From: Pseudocercospora fijiensis CIRAD86
Lineage: Eukaryota > Ascomycota > Dothideomycetes > Mycosphaerellales > Mycosphaerellaceae
Direction: 5' to 3'
NCBI RefSeq assembly: GCF_000340215.1
Contig: NW_006921535.1
Span: 3,830,596-3,894,595, forward strand
DNA length: 64,000 nucleotides
Shown: positions 33,428 through 43,740 of the stretch, piece by piece
How positions within the stretch are numbered: the stretch's first letter is position 1
Layout: every line of letters begins with the position of its first letter
Position numbers and translations under genes: made by a program
The notes under the pieces: generated by a model
What the model saw: only the letters and a program-made list of their open reading frames with translations
What the model was told of the DNA's origin: nothing
Databases searched by the model: none

Positions 33428-34254
33428 GAGGGTCATTTTGTCAGATGTTGTCCAGGATTAGACACGAATGTGTAGGATAGAGCCCTAGCTGAGGCGCTGT
33501 CAAGAAAGATCTGAATAGCATGGAGAGGAGATAAGCTGTTGAAACATTGAAATGATGCTGAACTAGGAATACTCGACATCTTGACAGCTGCCGTACCACT
33601 CGCATGGCCACTCTCTTAGCTAGACCGCTTGCACACCATAAAACCGATAAGCTTCTATCTCTTCTGAGTCGAAGATTGATTGTGCGGAGCTGTGAGGCGT
33701 GTTATGCTATCACCAGCATGTTGGTCCATATGTTGTTCCTCGATGACCCTGCCCCCAACCTATCCAATCTTCGCTTCTTTCTGCCCCTGTATTCGAAGGG
33801 CACTGCGTGCGCTTTGTTGGGTTCGGACTGCGTCGATCCAGCGTTCGAGAAGCTGGATCGGAATGGTGATGACCTCTGGGGCAAATAATAATAGAAGACA
33901 TCGGCAATACACACATGCTCTTTTCACGTTCGACTACTGTACCTTTGCCAAGCGATGTTGGCCACCGTTGAACAGCGTAGTCGAAGCGTTGCTTCATTGT
34001 CTTCTGTCTCGTACGATGGCACACTGAGATCGCTGTTAAAAGTTGCTTTCGATGTAGAAAGAAGACGGTTGAATCCTCGATGGTGTCAGGTAGAACTAAG
34101 CTTTCGACGACAGTACCATCCCTTTGAAGGTTATACCGGAGATTCTTGGCGAACCGGTCCCACTAATGGTTCTACTTTCTATGCAAACTTTGGTAGCGTG
34201 TCGAACGCCGATTGGGTCTATACCTGTAGCCGACCTCGCTCCGGCTAGGGTGTT
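33428..34254. other. Intergenic region between the giant gene and the RIP island
   Basis: 827 bp of normal base composition with short overlapping frames (33604-33888 plus, 33710-34024 minus) lacking any recognisable feature. Composition changes abruptly at about 34255, where CpA and TpG become rare. Confidence 0.5.
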
Positions 34255-37200
34255 AATTAAGGTTAGTAACGAGGGTGCCGCTAGCAACCTTAGAGATTAA
34301 CTTTGCTAATTAAACCTAAGCAAGTAAAGGAATACAATGCCGCTAAGTATACTAAAGAGACTAGTTTATAGATATAGACCTATAGAATATAGATATAGGT
34401 ATACTAACTTATATAATATAGCTACGTACGCACTTGCGTACTAAGGAAGAGTCTCGTTAGCGCCGTAGGCTCCGCTCGAAGGATATTAAATTAACTATAG
34501 ACGAGGTATAGCAACTAGTACTGCTACGGAGTCTATTAAAGTAGCGATTATCGACTACTAGCGATTAATAGAAGGCTATTATAGAGCGCCTTAATAAGGT
34601 AGAAGTATAGGTAAAGGACTTAAGGGTAGATTTAAACGTATAGTAATAGCAATAAGCTATTACCGCTCGTAGTAAGGTTAAGGTAAAGGAAGAGCCTCCT
34701 ATAGAAGGCTCTTAAAGCGAGGAAGAGGTTATTAGCGGCACCGAGTTTAATAAGCTAGCGACTAAGGTAGTAGATTTAAGGAAGGAAGTAAAGGAGCTAA
34801 AGGTATTATTATCGTCGTTATTATAGGCTTAGTAGAAGGCCTTCGAGCTAGAATCGAGCCGGCGTTGCAATAGCTAAAGTACTCGTAGAAGAGGTAATAA
34901 CTAAGCTCGTAGAAGAAGAAGCCGTTAATAGTCGCTTATTAGCAAATAATAGCTTCTAAGCAACTCGATAGGCCTTTAAGTCGGCTATATTATGCTAGTT
35001 AAACTAATAGGTGTTATATAGGTTGTATTTAGGTCCGCAATTAAGGTAGGTCTTCGAGGCGTCGTATTCTCGTTTACCTTATAGTATAATAGGCTACTAC
35101 TTAAGCCGCTAGCTAGTCCTTATAAACCTATAGAGCTAGCACTTCTTTAGCTTTATAAGAGTAACCGTTATTATATAGTTATAGCTGCGGTTAAGCCGTA
35201 GCACCTTGTCTAGTAGTAAGTCGCCTTATTTAAAGTAGTAGCGGCGTAGACGAGGTAAGCTAGTATTATAATTAGAGTAAGAGTGTCTACCTATAAATCG
35301 CCCCTCCGGCGTACGAGGAAGGCTTCTTACGACAGCTATTACCGCTTCTTGTTTAGCTATTCGAATAGGCTATAATATAGCTATACCTTCTTAAACTAGG
35401 TTCTAAGCAAGTCGTATACGATAGTCGCGCTAGCTTATTAGTATTAGGTCTCGAATAGCGTTAGTAGTTGCTCTATTGCGGCATATAAGGTAGGAGTTAA
35501 TTATAGCTACGTCGAGGAGGAAGTAGAATAGCGGGTACTATAGCTTAAAGGCCTTATACTAAGTACTATAATAGAACCGTAGCTAGTCGTATATATCTAC
35601 GCTACCTATATAGTTATTATAATAAGCAGCGTATTTCGGTATATACTTGTCCTTAATGCCCTCTATCTAGTATAGGCGTACGTAGTTACGAATATAGGTA
35701 TTAGTATCCCTCGGCTTCCGTCTCTTCCTCGATTCTCGGTCGACTAGCTAGTATCCAGTAGTAAGCATTTAAACGAGATTTCTGTCCTACTAGATTGGTA
35801 CCGCTATGTTATAAATTGCCCTACAAAGCACCGTATTAAAGGGAAAGCGCGTCGACTTGCGATATAGGTTAATAGTCTTACCTAAATACGTAGAGAACGA
35901 AGCACTAGCCTACGGCTAGCTTTTCGAGCCTATACGTACCGTACCCGTAGCAGCGATACTATACTACTATAGAATAGCAAAGAGAGGTATATTATTAAAT
36001 AGATTATCTAAGTAAATATAGTAGAATTATCGTTAGAAGGGCAGTTATAGTAGAAGAGATAGGACCGCTTTATAAAGCCTAGACAACTAAGACTTTAGGT
36101 TAACTAGCGGCTACGCTACTATAGTTAGTCCGGTTATAACCGCTAGTAGCTTCGCGTAAAGATCGGCTTGCTTGTAAAGGCTCGGCGGTAGGTTAACCTC
36201 TTTACCTTTACTAATATTCGCCGCCCTTCTACGCTTTGTTCTACCTATTTAACTATCGGCTTTGCTACTACAACGGCTACGCTAAGAGTGCTGTTTTCTT
36301 TGCTACTTAGAGAGCTCTTCTTCGATAAGAACTAGTCTATCGAAGCTAACTAGTATCCTAACCTTCTCGAAGCCCTATTTCTTAGTCGGACTCGAGAATA
36401 ACTAACTAACGATAAAACTAGCATAATATATAGCTAGTACGTAATAACCGATAGGGTATAGCTTACCCTTTATTATTATTATATACGAAGAGCGTCTAGT
36501 AAAGCGAACGAGCACCTCGTTAAGGCTTACGTTAGTACTAGGTGTATAAATCTTCCGCATTTAAACCCTTAACTAATTAGCTAACTACTAAACCTATAAC
36601 TATAGCAGATTGCCTTTGCTCGACTCGACGGGCTTACTATACTATAGATACGCCTTTAACTACCTAAATCGCTTCTCGGACATGTTCTTAGTAATATTAT
36701 AAGAAGGCTAGTATCTATTAGTCCGCTAATAATCCGATTTATCGTCCATTTAAATAGCTAATATATAGATAATTATTCCTACGAAGATCTTTATCTTATA
36801 TAGGTACGCCTTCGTCTACTTTATACTAGAAACTACTGTTTTAATTACTCTAGTCCTAGTATTTATCTTCTTAAACCTAGGCTCTCGAGTATACTCGTTT
36901 ATATAGTATACTAACTTCTTATAGATCTTATTAATCTACAGCTGTTAGAAGAAGCGCTTCGGTATATTAAATACGTCCTTAGAGGTTAATTTCTCGAAGG
37001 ACTTGTTACGGCAATCTATACCCTCGAAGAAGCGCTTATTTAAAGGCAGGTATACCTCTAGCTCGTACTAAATACCTCGCAAAGGCAAGTACTTTACTCT
37101 ATCTATTAACCTCGACTAATCCGGTACCTATACTAGGTTCTTAACGTCTAGCGGCGCCTTATTAACTGCTATACTATTAATAATATCGCTAGTAACGAGA

Positions 37201-37590
37201 GGCTTATTATCTCGCCTATTTAGCTCGTATTCCGTACTATAACTCGCTCGAATAGCCTCGTAACTAGTAACTACCTCCTACGTCGTAATCTCGTCTATTT
37301 CTTTTTCTAGTTCTACTCTAAGGGTACTAACGTCGTATACGGCATTATTATTAATATCGGACTAGTGTCTATCGTCGCCGTCGTCGTCGTCGTCGAAATA
37401 CTAAGAAGCTATTTATATAAAAGAGCGGTTAATATTAGCCTTCGAGGCTCGAGGTTAATTAGACAACTAGCGAGTTAAAAAAGAGCCGGTTACGGAGTAT
37501 AGAAAAATGCTATAGCGCTATCCCTAATACTAGCCTAGCAAGCGATAATCTACTATGCTATCTATAGCAAAGCGCGTCCTGTAGGCCCTT
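34255..37590 (-). mobile_element. RIP-degraded piggyBac-type DNA transposon
   Basis: A 3.3-kb block in which TpA is very frequent and CpA/TpG are almost absent, while CpG persists: the signature of RIP acting on CpA. No long open frame survives. Read on the minus strand from about 37410 to 35270, ignoring stops that replace Gln or Trp codons, it encodes a piggyBac (DDE_Tnp_1_7) transposase. The left part (34400-35250) also gives a coiled-coil-like, Lys/Glu-rich plus-strand reading interrupted by TAG/TAA, possibly a second element gene. A TTAATTAA at 34253-34260 at the left boundary fits the TTAA target preference of piggyBac. The right end is unclear (TTAA at 37454 and 37475, but RIP continues to ~37580). 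Terminal inverted repeats were not resolved. Confidence 0.85.
35270..37410 (-). pseudogene. piggyBac transposase, RIP-inactivated
   Basis: The minus-strand reading contains, in order: an acidic DDDDDGDD start (~37400), NKRFFEGIDCRNKSFEKL (~37020), KNMSEKRFR (~36680), YTPSTNVSLNEVLVRF (~36510-36560), YPIGYYVLAIYYASF (~36400-36450), YYIYLDNLFNNIPLF (~35965-36015), MLTTGY (~35755), NNYIGSVDIYDQLRFYYST (~35590) and a C-terminal INSYLICRNR block (~35490). These match the piggyBac catalytic core. The first catalytic Asp is Asn (SLNE where the family has SxDE), a TpG-to-TpA change expected from RIP; the second (YLDNLF) and third (VDIYD) Asp remain. Dozens of in-frame TAG/TAA replace CAG, CAA or TGG. 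It is certainly non-functional. Confidence 0.85.
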
Positions 37591-38744
37591 GTCTAACAGG
37601 GGCTTATGCATGAACGCTCTCAGCCGTCGAAATTTCAAAGGGATGGCGCCGGGGAAGGATCACCTGAGCGGACTTTGCCGATAAAGCATTCCACTTCACG
37701 TCTCTCAAAGCTGATCAGCCTGAGCACACTGCACCACAAACTCGAGCTTCTGATGCGTATACACACTGTATAATGTGCAGTTTACTCTCCAGAAGTATTC
37801 GTTTCGTATATTGTTGGACGTTCTGATGCTTACCCGGAGGCGGCAGACTTCGCAAACGCAACGTCCATGGCACCTCACATTTTCCTACGGCACGCCAGAG
37901 TCGACAAGACGTCTTTACAATGAGAGCAGAAGTCCAGGCTGTTGGCTGCCAAGTTCGGTCCGCGAGAAAGAGTGGAAATCTTGGGTTCAGAGACAGGCGC
38001 AGAACAGGCTGATATCTGTGGTCATATGTGCTGGCAGTCCTGTCATAGCGGCCGGCTTGCAATGATGAGATGCATTGCCAACCACTCCGAGGATTGAAAG
38101 AGTGTGGTTGAGTATACAAGAGCGGCTCGATGAGACAGTTGAAGAGGATATGCTGGGTTGCTGGACGAGTCTTTGCCATGACTCTGGCTGTCATGCGGCG
38201 TAACAGCCGCTGTCGCTTCCTCAACACTTTTGACGACTTCGCGCGGCTCTGACACAGTGTCGGAAGCACGGGTAGTCAGGAATCCATCCCATGATGGTGG
38301 AAGACACAGCGTATCACCTCTATGGCTCATATCGATTCAGATTCGAAGAAGCACGTCACTACATTGCCTTGCCTTGCCAGCAGATGCTGTAGGTAATTTT
38401 ACATATGTGAATAAGATTCCTGCCATTGATGCGACTTTGATGTCTTCAGCAGAGTGTCTCGGCCACCACTTTTGCCCCTGAGGTGTTTCTTGGCACACCG
38501 CCGCGGGTGTAATTTTCTTCTCGCGCGCTTTCGCACTCTCTCCTTCTTTTCCTCAGGATTGTCGCAACATCTTGGGTGTGTGTCACGTAGAGGCACACAC
38601 CCATTATGTCCGCAAACGCTCACGAGCAACTGCAGCTAGTCTCAGGCTAGTATTTAGACAATCCTCATTCCCTTTTCAGGGTGCGTCGAATCTAGCTGAG
38701 TGTCTGCCCTGTTTTGCCTGATCGCGTACTGATCTTCTCTAGGG
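37591..38744. other. Intergenic region right of the transposon relic
   Basis: 1.15 kb of normal composition. The longest frame (37715-38269, minus, 184 codons) shows no motif. An acceptor-like TTCTCTAG ends at 38742, directly before the open frame of the Ulp1-like gene, so an upstream exon of that gene may lie here. Confidence 0.4.
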
Positions 38745-40163
38745 TTGCTATCGCTCGCTCACGCGGCGTTAGCTATTAAATCTCAATCCTCTCCTCAGCA
38801 TCGCGCTGCTGGACAGTATGGCGCTGCAGCGCCCAGCAGAGCTCGTGACGAGCGAAGCCGTTCACCTCGCACTCAGCCTGCTGCACCATTCGAGAGCCGC
38901 GCTTCTCCCGTCGCTGCTGCGTCGTCAACATGGGCGTGGGACGACAAGCTCACGCGCTTCGTGGATAAGTCTGGCAACAATCCCACTCTAGACTCTGATC
39001 TTGATTTCGACATGATGGATCCAGGAGCGAGCAGCGCCAACTACGTGGTTGCGTCCCGTCAAGATGATGCCTCACTGCTCCATCATTCCGACTCAGCCAT
39101 GAAGTCTGAGGATGTGAATGAGCAACTGGATCGGCCAGAGCGATCTGCTGCTGCGGAGTCAGTCTTCGGGCATCCGCCAGAACTGGACACCGAAATGGCA
39201 CGCTGCGACGACGACGATCCCAGTGCACCCGAGAATGCCGATGTTGACAATGGTGACGACTTTGCAGGTGCCGACTCCGACAGCTCTGAAGGTTTCATCG
39301 ACGAAGTTCCAGACTTGTTGAAGGCCAGGAGGCTCGCGGAAGAGAGCGAACGTTTCACAGCACGTCTACAAGAGCGGTTCCCGGTGAAGCAAGAACAGGC
39401 CCGCAAGGAGATCGAATCGCTCGAATCAGAGCTTGGTGACCCGTTCTCACAGGCGTACGCCAGCATTCTCAGGATCGCCAGAGAGCAGGCGTCTCTGGAT
39501 AGCAGCCATCAACAACACGCATACACCTTCCCGCTGGTGCCAGTGCCGTGTGACCCTATGCATCCGGCGACGACACCGCCGCTACCAGGACTGGCATGGG
39601 ACTATCTGAAGTCGATTGCACCAAAGAAGTCCAGCAGCACTGATCACACAGATCACTGGTGTAGCGAGAATGTGATTGTCAACTTGGTCGGCATTGATTC
39701 GGACAAGCATGCACCCGGCAGCTTCTTCTGCAAGCCATGCGACATCCGGTACTGGGTCGATGGTAATGAACTGGACCTCGATGAGAGCCTTCGACGCCTC
39801 AGTCAAGACCTGACGCACGTCAAAGCCAACGGATGGTCTTGTACAGACGATGCGAATATCGGACAGTTCGTGACGTTGGATGGGGCAAGGAAGGGTACCA
39901 CACGAGCTGTCGTGCCCGTCTGTCACGCTTTCCACTGGTTTGTCGTGGTCGGTGACCCAGATCTGGAATCACCAAAAGGTCAACGTGTTGGCACCATCAC
40001 CATTCTGAACTCGATGGACGGCCGGGCATCCCAAGTCAACAAGAGACTGGCCAAGCCACTGATGCAACTGCTTGAAGAGTGTCCGGACTTTGCCTGGGAG
40101 CAAGACGATTGGATTTTCGCACGAAGGCTTCACTTCCCGGTGACGACATCAGAGCCGCGCTAG
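38745..40163 (+). pseudogene. Ulp1-like (C48) cysteine protease, apparently broken
   Basis: The frame is open over 472 codons but begins without an ATG (first in-frame Met at 39012), so a 5' exon is missing or lost. The N-terminal half is disordered and acidic, with a coiled-coil-like LEESERFTARLQERF-type stretch near 190-225. From ~300 it resembles a SUMO/Ulp1 protease: WCSENVIVNLVG in place of the substrate-binding start, HAFHWFVVVGD with the catalytic His-Trp pair (~400), then ITILNSM where an active enzyme has a YDS-type Asp. The frame stops at TAG 40161-40163 before any DCG catalytic-cysteine motif. The next reading continues in another frame (40079-40465). It sits 1.2 kb from the RIP island. 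An inactive adaptor is possible, but a decaying gene is more likely. Confidence 0.6.
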
Positions 40164-40465
40164 ACGACATCAAGAGCGGCAAGCTCACTGTCAGTGACGC
40201 ACCCCACTACGGAAACCCGATCGACGGTATACATCCTATAAAGAGGCTCAATACGCGCCAGATCCTCGTCGCCATACTTCGAACAGGACCGCGCGAGGGC
40301 ATGGAGTGGGGCGCGATTTTCCGGCGATACAAGTCTATGCATGCGGCGCTCGAACAACCGATGTCGCCTGAATATCGGCAGCACCTCAAAAACGCAATCA
40401 ACAGACGCAAGGGTATGTTCTCCATTGAGGATGCAAATTCTCGTCGACACCGACGCCATCACTGA
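40164..40465 (+). pseudogene. Out-of-frame continuation between the two ORFs
   Basis: In the third frame, codons run on from the Ulp1-like gene through KRLNTRQILVAILRTGPREGME and GAIFRRYKSMH to a stop at 40465. This helical segment resembles the repeat units of the following ORF. A perfect donor GTATGT occurs at 40413, but none of the downstream AGs I checked within about 130 bp restores the frame of the 40431 ORF. A frameshift, or an assembly indel, therefore links the three segments. Confidence 0.4.
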
Positions 40466-41585
40466 GGAATCGCAAAACAATCCAACGGATGTCGACATTC
40501 TTCAGAATGCTCCTCTAAGCCTGCACAATAAGGACTTGTACAGATATCTGCTGGCACGTGCAGAGGAGTTCCGAACAATAAGGTGGAAAGACGGCACTCA
40601 GCAGGTGCTTAATAACTTCTTTGGAAACCAGGTCTCGTCGAAGTCGGCCGCATATATGTATGCGAGCAGCATGCACGATCTTCACAACCTAGGGCTAATT
40701 GTTCGAGGTGACATGGAGGAGGAATGGCCTGCGGAAGCACTTGCACTCGTCCGGAAAGATAACATGAGGGAGAGAGCAAAGATAGACTACAAAGCCTGGG
40801 AGCGCATCTATCCCGAGGCGCATTACGGGACCGTGCAGAAGAGGATCAAACGGATGAGGATGAAGCTCCGCCAACAAGATCATAGACGCGCCGCCTTTGA
40901 TCACGCTCGAGGAGCTCCTGCACATGTCACTGGTATCGACGAGGACGGGCTTGACGAAGAGGAGTGCCCCTCTGGTGACGACTCTCGAGAAGAAGCACAG
41001 AATCCCGACCCCATCGACGAGCATGACGGCGATGGTAGAAATGAGGATGACAATGTTCCATTTGTTGGGATATCTCGAGCAGCGCAAGACCTCGACATAC
41101 TGGTTGGTGCGCCACTCAGATACAAAGAAGAGTTGATCAACATAACCTTGCGACATTTCACGTGTAACGAAAAGGCACTGTCGGAAGTGCAGAAAGCTCT
41201 GCCATGGAGTTCATCACAAGGCGCGGCGCGGACTCACTTTTATAATTGTCAAAACGCACTAGTGGCTCTTGGCCTGCTTCGAAAAAAGCCGGAGCGCCCA
41301 ATCAGTAACGAAGAACGACGTGCAGTTCGCGCACATCCCGGCCGCATTACCAAGCGGAAGAGCCACTTTTGGCACAAGATTTTTCCGGGAATAGTTCGCA
41401 AACGCAGCTTAGGGAGAAAAGTAAAACTGCTGAGAGAGACGATTGCTCTCCAAGACTACCGCTCTGCATATCTACAACGCACTGGAATGGTAGCAGAGCA
41501 GTCGATGGATGGGTCGGACGACGAGGACCCAGGCAGCGATAACGAGCAGGAGGCAATGGACGACGGCGAAGACGATGCAGATTGA
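40431..41585 (+). CDS. Hypothetical protein with an internal duplication
   Basis: Unrecognised family. From the Met at 40431 the frame gives 384 residues (a Met at 40341 is also possible). Two ~180-residue halves align. Each starts with a DxDIL-xxAPL motif (VDILQNAPLSLH and LDILVGAPLRYK). Each then has a helical winged-helix-like unit ending HDLHNLGLIVR or QNALVALGLLRK, a basic helix (KRIKRMRMKLRQQDHR and RKVKLLRETIALQDYR), and an acidic tail (DEDGLDEEE and DGSDDEDPGSDNE). A basic, repeat-built, acidic-tailed protein could bind nucleic acid, but this is a guess. It may originally have been the C-terminal part of the broken 38745 gene, because both share a frame. Confidence 0.5.
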   Translation: MQILVDTDAITEESQNNPTDVDILQNAPLSLHNKDLYRYLLARAEEFRTIRWKDGTQQVLNNFFGNQVSSKSAAYMYASSMHDLHNLGLIVRGDMEEEWPAEALALVRKDNMRERAKIDYKAWERIYPEAHYGTVQKRIKRMRMKLRQQDHRRAAFDHARGAPAHVTGIDEDGLDEEECPSGDDSREEAQNPDPIDEHDGDGRNEDDNVPFVGISRAAQDLDILVGAPLRYKEELINITLRHFTCNEKALSEVQKALPWSSSQGAARTHFYNCQNALVALGLLRKKPERPISNEERRAVRAHPGRITKRKSHFWHKIFPGIVRKRSLGRKVKLLRETIALQDYRSAYLQRTGMVAEQSMDGSDDEDPGSDNEQEAMDDGEDDAD

Positions 41586-42302
41586 GATGGCGATGCATAC
41601 TGTACAGCAATGCAGTCGGCGATGACGCGAGGTATGTGATCCGGTCGTTTTCTTGATTTGCTGACATTTCGCAATCCACTTGGTCCTGAGCACGACCGAA
41701 AACTGCTGCTGCACAAAATGACCTACCTTCGCGTGGTGTGTGGTGTCAGTAAGCGCAGTTCGCTTCTTGTTCCCTAGCATTGAAGCACTGTGACTGAAGC
41801 GAAAGGTCAAAATCTTATAAACTTTATAACGAGGCATGCTGGAGAGTCTATCTTGCTAGCTCTGTGGATCCTGTTGTGTCGAAGCGAATCTGATTTACAT
41901 AGTACTTGGTAGAGCCGTTCACAATTGATCATCAAACTCTCGTCTCTCCTCTTGACAATCGTGACACGTTCTCTGGAGCGATCACCTCATCATCCTGATA
42001 TTCCTCCTCCTGATATTCCAGCTCTGCAATCTTATCTGCTAGACCTTTGACCTCGGCTTTCACGTCCAACTTCAAGCATGCAAATGGTTGAGGCTCTTTT
42101 GCATATCGGAGCATCTAGCTTGAGGCCACTGGTGTTTCTCGTCTTGAAGCGAGACTCGAGGTCTTCAATCTGTTTCTTCAGAGCGGCGTTCTCTTGCTCG
42201 CTATCCTTCTTATTCACTATCTGGATGTGCTGGTTCATGCTTGGAAAGGAGCCCTTAAGACCACTCGTAGGACTCGCCATGCAAGCCGTCCGTGAGAAGG
42301 CC
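41586..42302. other. Intergenic region with a minus-strand coiled-coil remnant
   Basis: Minus-strand readings at 42343-42032 and 42114-41932 encode heptad-like stretches (ENAALKKQIEDLESRFKTR and LADKIAELEYQEEEY) in two different frames, followed by an acidic end. They could be exons or frame-shifted pieces of one small coiled-coil gene reaching to ~42630. I could not find a convincing splice joining them. Confidence 0.35.
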
Positions 42303-42515
42303 ATCGACCTTCTCGGCAAGCTTTCCGACAGCGGCATTGGCATGCAGCGGGTCGCTGTAGCTGTTGGTTTCGTCCTCTTGCGACGCTATGTTGAGAGTTG
42401 AGAAGACTATCGACCTTCTCGGCAAGCTTTTCGACAGCGGCATTGGCAGCGGGTCGCTGCAACTATTGGTGTCGTCCTCTTGCGATGCTATGTTGAGAGT
42501 CCAGTGACGATGGTT
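42303..42515. repeat. 106-bp tandem duplication
   Basis: Two copies start at 42303 and 42409, each opening ATCGACCTTCTCGGCAAGCT and sharing GACAGCGGCATTGGCA, GGGTCGCTG and CTATGTTGAGAGT. The first copy carries a small CATGCA-type insertion. On the minus strand the unit encodes NAAV-KLAEKVD-LL, but the 106-bp period is not a multiple of three, so the two copies fall in different frames. Confidence 0.85.
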
Positions 42516-43189
42516 GGCGAGGTTCGAGGCTTGGTGCCTGAGGCACTGATCCTCGCTTGCAGGCGCCTGAAGACAAGCGGCAGCCGGGCCAAAAGAACAG
42601 CTGTGCAGCTGTGCAGCCCTCTTATACAACTGTAGTCCGTTTGTATACAGAATATGTTGTGTTGTTGTGTAATTGGAATTTGTGCTTGTAGGCGGCTGCG
42701 CATGCCTATATACAAAGTGCGAGCGAAGCCTCCGCCTTGTACCGCCTTAAACTACGCTTCGATTGTAGCGAGGCAAGGGAGGCAACTTTCGCCGCGATAT
42801 CGTTGTAGTCACGTCGTTCGCTAGTTGTTGCGGTTCTTTGGTCTTTATAGGTCGTCGCGGTGGGAAATCTGCGTTCCATTCGCAGAGAGACCATGCCAGA
42901 TCATTCTATTTTGCTTCTCGACTGCTCTTCGCCTTCAATTAGGTCAGTGCTGTAGCTAGTCGAGGAGAGCTTGGAGGCACTTGTGGGAGTGGCTATGGTG
43001 ATACTGTATAGGTCCGAAGGTCCGGCAGATAAAGTACCGTACAGGCAGGTGCTGCCTGAGCTCAGGTGGCCGAGCGATGCGTGGAAGTTGTTTGTTCACG
43101 AAGCGGTCGACCTCTGGCACCTCCTAGCGAAGGTCAGGTGACCAAGGGAACTTGGAAACCGCCACCTAATGCCATTAGCCTCGCGATAT
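42516..43189. other. Intergenic, normal composition
   Basis: About 670 bp with no supported gene. Base composition shifts to the RIP pattern at about 43190-43200. Confidence 0.45.
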
Positions 43190-43740
43190 CTGCGATGTCC
43201 AGTATTAAGCAAGTTAATAGCTTAACTAGTAGTGCCCTTTATCGCGGCCTTACTAGCCTACCGAACGCTTATACTATAGTAATAAAAATTAGCTACTAAA
43301 ACGCCGGTATTCTTATTATAAAGAAGGAAGATAAGCTAATATTCGAGGTCTTCGAGCTCTTACTACGTAATAAAGATATTATTATAACTAAAGGCCGACT
43401 TATTTGTATATTCGCCGCAAACGCGATAGCTATAAATTATAGCCTATTAGGTAGGTTAGACGGATTTCCTATTAATAATCGCTTATACGCTCTCTACTAT
43501 ATACCGCTAAATAGTACGAGAAATATAGCCTCGTTCTAAGAAGGCTTAGAATAGTTACGAGGAGGACCGCGATATATACGACGATATATAGTACTAGATA
43601 TACTTAGGCTCGAATACTATAACGAAGAACCCTATAACGAAGAATCGTAGTAGAGGCCGTAGCAGAGGTCGTAGAGGTCGTATTAGTAGCGGTAGAGTTA
43701 GTAGAGCTATTTATTAAACTCTCGTCTCCTTTTACTAATT
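43190..43740 (+). pseudogene. RIP-inactivated ORF of unknown family
   Basis: A second patch of RIP composition. The plus-strand reading is coherent over ~150 codons (LYRGLTSLPNAYTIVIKIS, LIFEVFELLLRNKDIIITKG, AINYSLLGRLDGFPINNRL, LDILRLEYYNEE) and is interrupted by TAA/TAG at positions where CAA, CAG or TGG would be expected before mutation. The end is a run of Arg codons and stops. I do not recognise the family. It was probably part of a multicopy element, since RIP acts on duplicated DNA. Confidence 0.6.

Noticed and set aside
34255..37590. LTR retrotransposon
   Set aside because: My first impression from the AT-rich block and Lys-rich reading, but no reverse transcriptase or integrase motif was found and the minus-strand core is clearly piggyBac.
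37715..38269. 184-residue minus-strand frame next to the transposon relic
   Set aside because: No recognisable domain; overlapping plus-strand frames of similar length make it look like chance.
40413..40510. Intron joining the frame-shifted segment to the 40431 ORF
   Set aside because: The donor is excellent, but none of the AGs checked downstream (40429, 40466, 40505, 40519, 40532, 40543) gives the needed phase.
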